Shown piece by piece: positions 8,834 through 16,363 of a stretch of DNA of 36,738 bases. Source of the stretch: Corynebacterium sp. p3-SID1241 (GTDB taxonomy: Bacteria; Actinomycetota; Actinomycetes; Mycobacteriales; Mycobacteriaceae); contig JALXWS010000021.1 in NCBI GenBank assembly GCA_025144025.1, positions 1 to 36,738 of the forward strand. Reading direction: 5' to 3'. Position numbers and translations under genes: made by a program. The notes beneath the pieces were generated by a model, which ran no database searches, was not told where the DNA came from, and worked only from the letters and a program-made list of their open reading frames with translations. The stretch's first letter is position 1, and each line of letters starts with the position of its first letter.

Positions 8834-9412
8834 CACCTCGCGTAGCGAATCGATGCCGCGAAAAAGGTGGGCATTGAGCCCGCAGTAGCGCGCGCCCTCC
8901 ACGTAGTCGATGCGGTCATCAAAAAAGTGCGTATCCTTCGGCTGCGCGGAGAGCGCATCCACGGCCACGCGATACGCCTCTGGGTGCGGCTTAGCCACGC
9001 CAATATCGCAGCTAAAGGTCACCACCGCGCAGTCTTCTAGCCATGGTTGTTTTTCACGCACCTGGCCCGCCAGCGTGGTGGGGATATTGGACAAGATGCC
9101 CACGCTATAGCCTTCCCCGATAAACCCCTTGACCAGAGCGACCATCTCTTGGTCCGCCTCCAATAGGCCGCGGTTTTCGCACGCTACCGCCTCCGCGACG
9201 GGAACCTCCCCCAACCCGGCGCGGGCTGCTACCTCATTCCAATAGTGGCTATCGCTAAAAATGCCGGCATCATAATCCGGCCGATAAAACCCGTAGGCCT
9301 CCCACATCGCCTCTGGATCTGGCGGCGCGAGGAGGCGCTCCAAGTCGGCGTGGCTTTCTGGGGTGGCCGGGCGCATGAGCACGCCGTACATATCAAAGAG
9401 GAGTTTGGGCAT
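8816..9412 (-). CDS. HAD family hydrolase (haloacid dehalogenase-like, HAD-IA)
   Basis: This 198-residue HAD-superfamily protein shows motif I FDMYGVL (nucleophile D7), motif II serine in GILSNIP, motif III lysine in KPHPEAY and motif IV FFDDRIDYVEGA. The residue two after the nucleophile is Tyr (D-x-Y), as in haloacid dehalogenases, rather than the Asp of typical phosphatases, so phosphatase activity should not be assumed. A helical cap (about residues 15-80) follows motif I. It converges on the ROK gene with an 18-bp antisense overlap. The substrate is unknown. Confidence 0.85.
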   Translation of the reverse strand: MPKLLFDMYGVLMRPATPESHADLERLLAPPDPEAMWEAYGFYRPDYDAGIFSDSHYWNEVAARAGLGEVPVAEAVACENRGLLEADQEMVALVKGFIGEGYSVGILSNIPTTLAGQVREKQPWLEDCAVVTFSCDIGVAKPHPEAYRVAVDALSAQPKDTHFFDDRIDYVEGARYCGLNAHLFRGIDSLREVLSTLE

Positions 9413-9425
9413 AACAAGGCCCAGT

Positions 9426-9779
9426 TTATGCGCGTTTAGGCGCTTGGGTCAGCACGGCCACGATCCCTACGCCGGCACCGGCCACAAAAATAGGCAGCAT
9501 CGCAGGCGCCTGTTCCATCGACAAGGAAAAGATACCCCCGATTGCACCAATGAGCAGCATCCCACCGAGGCTATATAGCGAGCGCGTGACCAAGCCGCGC
9601 TTGCCCGCGGCACCATAAACTAGCAGCGCGAGCCCGGCGAATGGGCCGAGCATCAGCGCCGCTGTGGTCAAAAATACCCCCAAGGCCACGTGCGTGGACA
9701 TGATTGCCGCTCCCACGATGAGAAAGAGCGCCAGAATCAAAAGTGTGATGGCGCAGAAAGCCTTGCGTTGCGTTGACAT
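9426..9779 (-). CDS. small four-helix membrane protein, unknown function
   Basis: This 117-residue protein has about four hydrophobic segments (near residues 6-26, 31-54, 68-86 and 93-112) and a basic C-terminus ending PKRA. No family is recognised. The frame extends to 9812, but ATG 9777-9779 has a strong ribosome binding site (GGGAGGA on the reverse strand, about 8 nt upstream), so it is the likely start. That site lies within a perfect 11-bp inverted repeat (9785-9822) that would pair it in the mRNA. It follows the ferritin gene in the same direction, so read-through from ferritin is possible. Confidence 0.6.
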   Translation of the reverse strand: MSTQRKAFCAITLLILALFLIVGAAIMSTHVALGVFLTTAALMLGPFAGLALLVYGAAGKRGLVTRSLYSLGGMLLIGAIGGIFSLSMEQAPAMLPIFVAGAGVGIVAVLTQAPKRA

Positions 9780-9784
9780 ACACA

Positions 9785-9822
9785 CAATCCTCCCACCGCA
9801 CCGCAGTGCCATGGGAGGATTG
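9785..9822 (-). promoter_or_regulatory. hairpin occluding the ribosome binding site / possible ferritin terminator
   Basis: CAATCCTCCCA (9785-9795) and TGGGAGGATTG (9812-9822) form a perfect 11-bp inverted repeat. The 16-nt loop holds a further GCAC/GTGC pairing. On the reverse-strand RNA the 3' arm contains the GGGAGGA ribosome binding site of the gene starting at 9779, so the stem would hide it. The hairpin lies about 40 nt past the ferritin stop and could also serve as its terminator, although the following TTGTGTGT is only weakly U-rich. Confidence 0.5.
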
Positions 9823-9860
9823 CTCTAAATCTTGATGGGTTTGTTATTCACTCGGGCGGC

Positions 9861-10361
9861 TTAGGCAGCGCCGCCATCGGTGCGGCCAGCCAGGCGCTCA
9901 TCGATGCGCAGCAGGCCAGAACCGTCATTGCCCACCAGCTTGATCTGATCCAAAATCTCAGAAACGGTAGCCTCTTCTTCAACCTGTTCACTCAAGAACC
10001 AGTCAACCAACTGGCGGGATTCCAGATCCTGTGCCTCCAGCGCCGCGCGAGCGATGGTGCGGATTTCCTCGGATACCTTCTGCTCGTGCTCCAGGGAAGC
10101 CTGGAAGGCATCCTGCGGGGTAGCAGCCTTCACGGAGCCGACCGGAATGTCATTGAGTTCTACGCGGTAGCCACGGGAGAGCAAATGATCCGCAATCTTC
10201 TCGGCGTGCCCGCGCTCCTCGGCAGCCTGGCCGAGGAACCAATCGCGCATACCCGGGAAGGAGAGGTTATCCATCTCAAAGGCCAGTTGGGTGTAGACCA
10301 TGGAAGCGCCATATTCGCTAATGACCTGGTTATTCAGCAGGGTTTGCAGTTTCTCGTCCAT
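9861..10361 (-). CDS. ftn: ferritin (Ftn), iron storage
   Basis: This 166-residue ferritin-like protein forms the cytoplasmic iron store, oxidising Fe(II) at a di-iron centre and storing it as mineral. The four-helix pattern and ligands of non-haem bacterial ferritins are present: E17 in QVISEYGAS, the GQAAEERGHAEKI helix (E and H ligands), SLEHEQKVSEEI and FLSEQVEEEATVSEI. There is no conserved haem-binding Met of the bacterioferritin type, so FtnA-like is preferred over Bfr. A ribosome binding site (AAAGG) is suitably placed before ATG 10361. A DtxR-like box 114 bp upstream suggests activation by iron-loaded DtxR, as described for C. glutamicum ftn. Confidence 0.93.
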   Translation of the reverse strand: MDEKLQTLLNNQVISEYGASMVYTQLAFEMDNLSFPGMRDWFLGQAAEERGHAEKIADHLLSRGYRVELNDIPVGSVKAATPQDAFQASLEHEQKVSEEIRTIARAALEAQDLESRQLVDWFLSEQVEEEATVSEILDQIKLVGNDGSGLLRIDERLAGRTDGGAA

Positions 10362-10474
10362 TGTAAAAACCTTTCTGTGCGGGGAAATTAATTAGTGCTA
10401 AACACCACACTACCGAAGATTCTCCCGCGATCCAGCAAGGCCTACTTAAGTAAACTTGCACGTCATTATGCTTT

Positions 10475-10493
10475 TTTAGATTGGATAACCTAA
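10475..10493 (-). promoter_or_regulatory. DtxR-like iron box upstream of ferritin
   Basis: On the reverse strand this reads TTAGGTTATCCAATCTAAA. By eye 14 of 19 positions match the DtxR palindrome TTAGGTTAGCCTAACCTAA, including all of the first eight. It is centred about 120 bp upstream of the ferritin start codon, upstream of where the promoter should lie, which fits an activator position rather than a repressor site. The rest of 10362-10646 shows no gene. Confidence 0.55.
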
Positions 10494-10646
10494 GTTAGCC
10501 AAGACAAAGCTTGCCGCCACGCGCGGGCAAAGGTCCCCTAAAAACGCAAGGTCACCGCGCGTCCCCCATCATGACACAGACTCGACTCGACGCCCGTCAC
10601 AGCAGCGACCATTTGCAACCGCACACCCCGGACCATAAATGTGACT

Positions 10647-12128
10647 TTAGTCACCCAAGCGCCCACTAAGGCGATTAAGGCGCTGCGCGCTCGCTCCTTC
10701 CAGACCGCGGAACTCTACCTCGATGCCCCGCTCGGCGTACTTCTTCTGTACCGCATCCAGCGTCGCCACGGTAGAAGCATCCCATACCTCGGCCTCGCTC
10801 ATATCCACCAGCACCTGCTGGGCGTCCAGCGTGTAGTCAAAGGCATAGACCAAGTCATTGGAGGAGGCGAAGAAAAGCTGGCCGCGTACCGCATACTCGG
10901 CATCGCCTACTTGCTCTACCTTGACCAGGTGAGCCACGCGGCGAGCAAAGCCAATCGAGGCAGCCACCACACCGAGTACCACACCTACCGCTAAATTATG
11001 TGTCGCCAGCGTGCCTACCACCGTCACCAGCATCACCAGCGTTTCTGATAGCGGCATGAGCTTCAGCGTGCGAGGACGAACCGAATGCCAATCCACCGTA
11101 GTTGCGGCCACGATGATCATCACCGCCACCAGCGCGGCCATCGGAATGCGGCCGACGGTCTCGCCAAAGAGCAGGCAGAGGATAAGGAGGAAGACGCCCG
11201 CGAGGAACGTCGACAAGCGCGTGCGCGCCTGGGATGCCTTCACGCCGATCATGGTCTGGCCAATCATCGCGCACACGCCCATGCCACCAATGGCCGCGGC
11301 GAGGATATTGCCCACACCCTGGCCAAAGGACTCGCGCGTTTTATCGGAGTGGGTATCCGTAATATCATCGACCAGCTTAGCCGTAAGCAGCGATTCCATA
11401 AGCCCCACCAACGCCATGCCAAAGGCATAGGGAACAATAAGCTGCAAGGTATCCAGGTTCCATGGAATATCCGGCACGAAGAGCCCTGGCAACGAGGTAG
11501 GCAACTCACCTTGGTCCGCCACATCAGGCACCTTCCACCCAGCCGCGACCACAATGATGCTGACCACCAAGATAGTGATCAGCGGGGCGGGAATCACCGT
11601 GGTCAGCCGCGGCAGCCCCAGCATAATTGCCAGGCCAACGGCCACCAGCAGGTAGACCAACCACGGCACGTCAATAAGGTGCGGCAGCTGCGTAGTAAAC
11701 ATCATGATGCCCAGCGCATTCACAAATCCCGTCATCACCGAGCGCGGGATAAAGCGCATGAGCTTGGCCACACCCACCGCGGCCAATACCACCTGCATGA
11801 TTCCCGCCAAGAGCACTGCGGCGACCACATAGTCATGCCCATGTTCATGCGCGAGCGGAGAGACAACCAGCGCCACCGCTCCGGCCGCGGCGGAAATCAT
11901 CGCTGGCCTACCGCCGGTAAAGGCGATGGACATTGCCATCACCACGGAGGAAAACAGTCCCACCCGCGGATCCAACCCTGCGAGAATGGAAAAGCTTAAG
12001 ACCTCCGGGATCAACGCAAGCGCCACCGCCAAGCCGCCGAATACCTCCTTGCGCAGGCGCGCAGGCGAAGAGAATGCGTAGCGGAAACTGGCGATGACGC
12101 TGGTCGGAGCAGGCTGTTCTGTAATCAC
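10647..12128 (-). CDS. SulP family anion transporter with STAS domain
   Basis: This 493-residue SulP (SLC26-like) permease has a transmembrane core of about residues 20-385 with the family start pattern FGGLAVALALIPEVLSFSILAG. A cytoplasmic STAS domain covers about 395-490 (VLVDMSEAEVWDASTVATLD). Substrates in the family include sulfate and bicarbonate; the type cannot be told from the sequence. GTG 12128 is the apparent start: TAGGAT (complement of 12137-12142) ends 8 nt before it, allowing a leaderless mRNA. Only 21 bp separate it from the phosphoribosyltransferase gene upstream, so they may share a transcript. Confidence 0.88.
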   Translation of the reverse strand: MITEQPAPTSVIASFRYAFSSPARLRKEVFGGLAVALALIPEVLSFSILAGLDPRVGLFSSVVMAMSIAFTGGRPAMISAAAGAVALVVSPLAHEHGHDYVVAAVLLAGIMQVVLAAVGVAKLMRFIPRSVMTGFVNALGIMMFTTQLPHLIDVPWLVYLLVAVGLAIMLGLPRLTTVIPAPLITILVVSIIVVAAGWKVPDVADQGELPTSLPGLFVPDIPWNLDTLQLIVPYAFGMALVGLMESLLTAKLVDDITDTHSDKTRESFGQGVGNILAAAIGGMGVCAMIGQTMIGVKASQARTRLSTFLAGVFLLILCLLFGETVGRIPMAALVAVMIIVAATTVDWHSVRPRTLKLMPLSETLVMLVTVVGTLATHNLAVGVVLGVVAASIGFARRVAHLVKVEQVGDAEYAVRGQLFFASSNDLVYAFDYTLDAQQVLVDMSEAEVWDASTVATLDAVQKKYAERGIEVEFRGLEGASAQRLNRLSGRLGD

Positions 12129-12149
12129 GCCTGCACATCCTAGTGGACT

Positions 12150-12662
12150 TTAGGAACCTTCCTTAAATGAGCCATCTGCAGTGATTACGGGCAGCACAGA
12201 CCACGCGAAGTTGATCCACTGATCGGTTTTCTTCCACGAGAAGTCCGGCTCGAAAATGGTCTTTGGCTTGGTATAAATGACGGCCGAACGCACATCATCT
12301 GCGGTCTCCTTGAGCAGGTTAACCACCAGATCCAGGGTCTTACCGGAGTCCGCGACATCATCGACTACCAATACCTTCTTGCCCTTCAGCGAATCCGTAT
12401 CCAGCTGCGGGGATAAGATGATGGGCTCATCTAGGGTCTGTCCGATATCGGTATAAAACTCCACATTGATTGCGCCCATGGCCTTCACGCCAATGGCATA
12501 ACCAATAGCGCCGGCTGGGATCAGGCCGCCGCGGGCGACGCCCACGATAAGATCTGGGAACCAGCCAGATTCCACAATCTGTTCCGACAGGTTACGGCTC
12601 GCCTCACCGAAGACCTCCCAGGTGAGGTTTTCCCGGTCCGGGTGGATCCAATTTTCAGTCAC
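12150..12662 (-). CDS. purine-type phosphoribosyltransferase (xanthine/guanine PRT-like)
   Basis: This 170-residue type I phosphoribosyltransferase has the PRPP-binding loop KVLVVDDVADSGKTL (about 96-110) and the GVARGGLIPAG segment (41-51). The overall form resembles XGPRT/Gpt-like enzymes, which convert a purine base plus PRPP to the nucleotide. GTG 12660-12662 is the likely start, preceded by AAAAGGAG about 10 nt upstream. Its position just downstream of amn suggests a salvage pair in which AMP nucleosidase releases a base and a PRT recaptures bases. Base specificity is inferred, not proven; other members of the fold act on different bases. Confidence 0.8.
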   Translation of the reverse strand: MTENWIHPDRENLTWEVFGEASRNLSEQIVESGWFPDLIVGVARGGLIPAGAIGYAIGVKAMGAINVEFYTDIGQTLDEPIILSPQLDTDSLKGKKVLVVDDVADSGKTLDLVVNLLKETADDVRSAVIYTKPKTIFEPDFSWKKTDQWINFAWSVLPVITADGSFKEGS

Positions 12663-12735
12663 GATTGTGTGGCTCCTTTTGCGTCATGGGATTTCTTTGT
12701 AGTTTAACGAGCAATGCCTGCCAAAGAAAAGGCAC

Positions 12736-14139
12736 CTACCGGAATGGAACCTCGCCCAAAGTCCGGCGCAGCTTGCGGGTGCGCAGGCGCTCCGGATTCT
12801 CAGCTAGATGCTCCATCGCGCGCACCGCGCACATCACGTGGGCTTCCTTCGAATTGGAATAGAAAGCCTGCGCCTGCGCCGGCAACTTCGGCACGGCGTG
12901 CAGCGGCAGGTCAGAGACCGACAGCAGCGTGCCATAAGGAACGCGGTAGCGGTAGCCATTGGCCGCGAGCGTGCACGATTCCATATCCACCGCCACCGCA
13001 GTGGAGGTTCGCAGCCACTCCCACAGATCCCGGTTGGTGCGCCACTCCCAATTGCGATCATCGGTGGAGAGCACCGTGCCGGTGCGCATGAGCGAATTAT
13101 CGTCGCCGTACACCGCTTTTACCGCGGATTCGAGCATGCGTTGTACCTCTGGAATCGCTGGAATGGGCGAGGTCGCCGCAACCTTCTGGTCCAAGATGTG
13201 ATCATTGCGCTGATAGGCATTGCCCAAAATGAGGTCACCGATGCGCATGCGTCCGTCCATGCCAGCGCAGTGGCCGATCATAATCCAGGCCTCCGGCCGC
13301 AGCACCGCCAAGCAATCCGTAATGGTCTTGGCATTCGAGGGGCCTACGCCGATATTGATCATCGTGATGCCATCGCCGCCGGCAGTAATCAGGTCAAAGC
13401 GCGGCATCTGGTACCGAGAGGTCAACGTTAAACCGTCCACATCAAGGTCCACCGCATCGTTGGGATGGATGGTCTCGCCATTGGGCAGCACCAAGGCGGT
13501 ATAGCGCGAATCTTCCTTGGTCAGCTCGCGCAGACCAAACTTCACAAACTCGGTGGTGTGCATGGCGTAGTTAGTAAACAGAATGTATTTCTGTACCGTA
13601 TCTACCTCAATGCCGGTGTAATGCTCGATGCGCGCACATGCGATATCGAAGCGCTGGGCGCCAAAGTGGAACAGTGGCTTTTCCGCACCGTGGAAAGCAT
13701 CCCATTCGCCATCAATGATCGCGTCATTGACCTCATCTAGCGTCGGACGTGGAATGGGCCCGCGTTCTTGTGGAGCTTTACCCGTGCCCTTGATGTACTC
13801 CGGCGGGATGCGCTGGTCCGATTGGCCAACAAAGATATCGCACGGATAATTGCCCGCTAGGCGGGTCAACTGCTCGTGCAGGTAATCCCGAATAATGTGC
13901 GGCTTGGAAATTACCGCCGAGTACTTGCCTGCCTCGTTGACGTAGCCAAACGGCTCGGAACGATCGATGGGCTGCCATTTGCGGATATCCACCGTGACCT
14001 TCGGATAAACCACGTAGCGATAGTCATCCAGGTTTCCTGATTCCAGCGTCTTGCGCGCAAGCTTGCAGGAATTCTCATAGAGCTCAATCAGGCGGCTTAC
14101 CGCCTCATCAACGGAGTGGACATGCTGCAGGTCGGTCAT
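12736..14139 (-). CDS. amn: AMP nucleosidase
   Basis: AMP nucleosidase hydrolyses AMP to adenine and ribose 5-phosphate, adjusting the adenylate pool. The 467-residue length is close to E. coli Amn (484). An N-terminal regulatory domain (about 1-180) precedes a C-terminal nucleoside-phosphorylase-like domain with GVGPSNAKTITDCLAVLRP, the MIGHCAGMDGRMRIGDLILG segment and the VAVDMES active-site motif. ATG 14139 lies 7 nt after TACACT (complement of 14147-14152), so the mRNA is probably leaderless. The downstream PRT gene in the same direction supports a purine salvage role. Confidence 0.92.
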   Translation of the reverse strand: MTDLQHVHSVDEAVSRLIELYENSCKLARKTLESGNLDDYRYVVYPKVTVDIRKWQPIDRSEPFGYVNEAGKYSAVISKPHIIRDYLHEQLTRLAGNYPCDIFVGQSDQRIPPEYIKGTGKAPQERGPIPRPTLDEVNDAIIDGEWDAFHGAEKPLFHFGAQRFDIACARIEHYTGIEVDTVQKYILFTNYAMHTTEFVKFGLRELTKEDSRYTALVLPNGETIHPNDAVDLDVDGLTLTSRYQMPRFDLITAGGDGITMINIGVGPSNAKTITDCLAVLRPEAWIMIGHCAGMDGRMRIGDLILGNAYQRNDHILDQKVAATSPIPAIPEVQRMLESAVKAVYGDDNSLMRTGTVLSTDDRNWEWRTNRDLWEWLRTSTAVAVDMESCTLAANGYRYRVPYGTLLSVSDLPLHAVPKLPAQAQAFYSNSKEAHVMCAVRAMEHLAENPERLRTRKLRRTLGEVPFR

Positions 14140-14616
14140 AGACGTGAGTGTAGCGGGGACTTAGCAGCACGGCAGCGGTCTGGGCTTTCCACTCTTCTTT
14201 TCGTCACGGCTTCGGCAATATGCCTGCTGATACCATTGCCAAAAAGAAAGGCGCACGAAAGCCAACGAACCAAAACGATATCCGTTACATGGAGGCAGAA
14301 GTGCGTACGGTAGTCAGCGATACAATTCCACCGAAGAAGGTTTGGGGTAGCGCTCCATGAGAACTCCCGCGAAGCCCCTGCTGAGATTCACCTCCCACCA
14401 CGCGATGATGAGGCGCGGACTATGAGTTCCCATGACAACCGTCGATACGAACGTCATTTCAGAGGCCATGAAGTTCGAACCCCGTATTCGGCAAGCAGAT
14501 TGCCACGGTTAACTCGCAAAGAACTGCGGTCCGCCGGACCCTATCGGCGCACTGCACCACGAGAAATATATGCGCCTCTGCCGACACAGGCATCCTGCCT
14601 TTGATCCGAGAGATTC
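14140..14616. other. 477-bp gap between amn and the MFS gene without a convincing gene
   Basis: This stretch holds the amn promoter (14147-14152). Only short frames occur, the best being a 60-codon + frame at 14422-14604 that is rich in R, S and P and has no ribosome binding site. GTTCGAACCCC at about 14473 looks like a tRNA T-loop, but the flanks do not pair as a T-arm and no acceptor stem was found. The region may be the scar of a deleted gene, since the MFS/ArsR cassette beyond it looks like an acquired unit. Confidence 0.4.
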
Positions 14617-15765
14617 TTAATTCTCATTGTCCCTAGGCTTAAGGAAGGACAAGGCTCTCGCTCCGATACTGCAGAAGATTCCTAATAAGACTACGAATAG
14701 CGCCCCCAATAAGATTCCCGTGGAGGAGGGCAAAAGTAGGCCACCTACTGCGGAGCCAACAGCCGAACCCAGATAATTCGCGGACGCATTAGCAGCAACG
14801 GCAGTCGCACCTTCATCAGGATTTGCACTGAGCATCGAATGCTGTTGCGGCGCCATGGAAGACCATCCCAAAAGCCCCCATGCAAAAAGACACACCAGTG
14901 CCACCATACGGCTCGAGGGAAATAGCAACAACAGTACAAAATCAGCAGCAAGCAAAACGATGATTATGGTCGTTAGCTTGCGAGAACTATCTACCTTATC
15001 GAGCACCCGCCCGATTCCAAATGCACCAACTGCACCGCCAATTCCCCAAATCCACATGCCAGGAATGGTGTCTACCTGCACTCGTTCGAGCACCACGGAA
15101 ATATAGGTATACAGTCCCAGCGAACCGACTCCCACAAAGAAAGTAACCAAGACCGTTAGAAAATTATCCACCCGACCAATGATTCGGAGTCGCTGCCCTA
15201 GCGAGGAAGAAGGCACAGCTGGTACAGCACTCGTTTTACGTATCGCTATACCTGCCAACGCCGCCATGCCAACCACCGATACCAATGCAATGGCAGCCCG
15301 CCAGCCTAACTCCTTGGCCACTCCCAGTCCCGCTGGTACACCCGCAACAGTTCCCACCGCCAAACCGGCTAGCACCAATGACAGCGCACGTCCGCGACGC
15401 TCCGCTGTGACCGACATGCCCGCTACCGCTGCGGACAATGGCGAATAGATTCCCGCTGCCGCACCTGCAATCAGCCGCGAAACTATAAAAACACTCACCG
15501 TAGGGGATACAGCGGTCACAACATTGGCCAGAGAAAACACAGCAATAGCGCCCAGCAGCCCATTTCGCGGATCCTTGCCCGCCCTACCCGATAATAGTGG
15601 GCCGCATACCGCGTAAGCACCGGTAAAAGCGGTAACACCTAGGCCAATCACGCTGCCACTTGCACCCAAGTCTTCGGCAATCTGAGGCAGCAGCCCAGCA
15701 ATAACATACGCATCCAACCCGAGTGCTACGCTGCCTAAAACTAACGGCCATAGCTGTTTAAGCAT
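14617..15765 (-). CDS. MFS transporter (DHA1/AraJ-like efflux)
   Basis: This 382-residue major facilitator protein has about 12 hydrophobic segments. The N-terminal helix LGLDAYVIAGLLPQIAEDLG, the motif-A-like loop after TM2 (LLSGRAGKDPRNG) and GRALSLVLAGLAVGTVAGVP after TM4 are typical of DHA1 drug or metabolite exporters of the AraJ/CmlR kind. Its start overlaps the end of the ArsR-type regulator by 8 bp, so the two form an operon in which the regulator likely controls the exporter. Base composition looks less GC-rich than its neighbours, which suggests acquisition as a cassette. The substrate is unknown. Confidence 0.85.
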   Translation of the reverse strand: MLKQLWPLVLGSVALGLDAYVIAGLLPQIAEDLGASGSVIGLGVTAFTGAYAVCGPLLSGRAGKDPRNGLLGAIAVFSLANVVTAVSPTVSVFIVSRLIAGAAAGIYSPLSAAVAGMSVTAERRGRALSLVLAGLAVGTVAGVPAGLGVAKELGWRAAIALVSVVGMAALAGIAIRKTSAVPAVPSSSLGQRLRIIGRVDNFLTVLVTFFVGVGSLGLYTYISVVLERVQVDTIPGMWIWGIGGAVGAFGIGRVLDKVDSSRKLTTIIIVLLAADFVLLLLFPSSRMVALVCLFAWGLLGWSSMAPQQHSMLSANPDEGATAVAANASANYLGSAVGSAVGGLLLPSSTGILLGALFVVLLGIFCSIGARALSFLKPRDNEN

Positions 15766-16063
15766 TAGAAATCACCATGTCGAGCAAACCTGGAAAGCAC
15801 TCGTCTAGATCGTCTCGGCGCAAAGAGATGACACAAGTGCGCCCCTGGCTTCTTGTCCACGTCACACCGGCTTCACGCAGCTGCCGAGTGTGGTAAGTCA
15901 GGGTCGACCGAGGCAGGTTGTCAGCAAGCGTCAAGCTATCGTGCTCCTCGCCGTCCGCTAAGCGCTTGACCATTTCCAACCGGATGGGATCACTTACTGC
16001 AGCCAATACACGGACGAATTCTAAATCCTCGGTGGCCGGATGCTCATAATTTCGTGGGCTCAT
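15758..16063 (-). CDS. ArsR family transcriptional regulator
   Basis: This 101-residue winged-helix protein of the ArsR/SmtB type contains AAVSDPIRLEMVKRLADGEE, the classic ArsR DPxRxxxL start, and the recognition region LPRSTLTYHTRQLREAGV. No cysteine-rich metal site of the classic ELCVCDL type is visible, so the ligand is probably not arsenite and may be a small molecule. GGAG about 5 nt before ATG 16063 is a fair ribosome binding site. Two matching palindromes upstream (16075-16096 and 16124-16145) flank a promoter and are probably its operators, giving autoregulation of the regulator-exporter operon. Confidence 0.87.
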   Translation of the reverse strand: MSPRNYEHPATEDLEFVRVLAAVSDPIRLEMVKRLADGEEHDSLTLADNLPRSTLTYHTRQLREAGVTWTRSQGRTCVISLRRDDLDECFPGLLDMVISNA

Positions 16064-16074
16064 TCCAACTCCAA

Positions 16075-16096
16075 TCGTGCAAGAATTCTTGAACGA
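16075..16096. promoter_or_regulatory. ArsR-type operator, copy 1
   Basis: This is a 22-bp near-perfect palindrome with TCGT/ACGA ends around the perfect core CAAGAATTCTTG (16080-16091); only the pair next to the core does not match. It lies between the regulator start codon and the -10 box, where binding would block transcription. Confidence 0.65.
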
Positions 16097-16102
16097 TTAG
16101 CC

Positions 16103-16131
16103 ACACTAAGCCATTCGAGATATTCGTGCAA
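16103..16131 (-). promoter_or_regulatory. promoter of the ArsR-MFS operon
   Basis: On the reverse strand TTGCAC (16126-16131) and TAGTGT (16103-16108) are 17 bp apart. The -35 box lies inside operator 2, and operator 1 lies just past the -10 box, so the two operators bracket the promoter. Confidence 0.55.
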
Positions 16132-16145
16132 GATTTCTTGCATAA
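16124..16145. promoter_or_regulatory. ArsR-type operator, copy 2
   Basis: This second copy begins TCGTGCAAGATTTCTTGCA. It shares 16 of its first 17 bases with copy 1 in the same orientation, 49 bp away, and its TGCAAGA/TTCTTGCA arms pair almost fully. It overlaps the -35 box of the promoter. Confidence 0.65.
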
Positions 16146-16147
16146 AC

Positions 16148-16180
16148 GAAGGCCCGCCGACAGCACATCGGCGGGCCTTC
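16148..16180 (-). terminator. 13-bp perfect hairpin in a divergent gap (terminator-like)
   Basis: GAAGGCCCGCCGA (16148-16160) pairs perfectly with TCGGCGGGCCTTC (16168-16180) across a 7-nt loop. On the reverse strand it is followed by GTTTA, a weak U-rich tail. It looks like a factor-independent terminator, yet the flanking genes are transcribed away from it on both sides, so it ends neither. It may protect the ArsR operon from antisense or incoming reverse transcription, or be left from a lost gene. Confidence 0.45.
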
Positions 16181-16248
16181 TCCCCATGACTAATCTCTCG
16201 GCACCCAAGGAGGGAGTGGAGCGCCCCTCCTGTAAGCACCGCCCGTGA

Positions 16249-16267
16249 TTAGGCAAGCCTAAGTTTA
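16249..16267 (+). promoter_or_regulatory. DtxR-like box upstream of the lipase-type gene
   Basis: TTAGGCAAGCCTAAGTTTA matches the corynebacterial DtxR pattern (TWAGGTWAGSCTWACCTWA) at about 15 of 19 positions by eye and contains the perfect arms TTAGGC/GCCTAA. It lies 97 bp upstream of the lipase-type gene. No iron gene is adjacent, so it may control that gene, be a relic, or be a chance match. Confidence 0.4.
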
Positions 16268-16363
16268 TAAACCTTTCGTTGGATGGTCAAGGGTTTGCTC
16301 ATAAATTTCTTCACCATTGGCTAAAACACAGTTAACCTGCAATAACGAGTACAATCCGGAACC

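Noticed and set aside
11085..11999. 304-codon + frame across the SulP transporter gene
   Set aside because: Very His/Arg/Gln-rich composition, opposite a well-supported gene, so an antisense shadow.
14440..14520. tRNA-like GTTCGAACCCC element
   Set aside because: The flanking bases do not form a T-stem, and no acceptor or anticodon arm is present.
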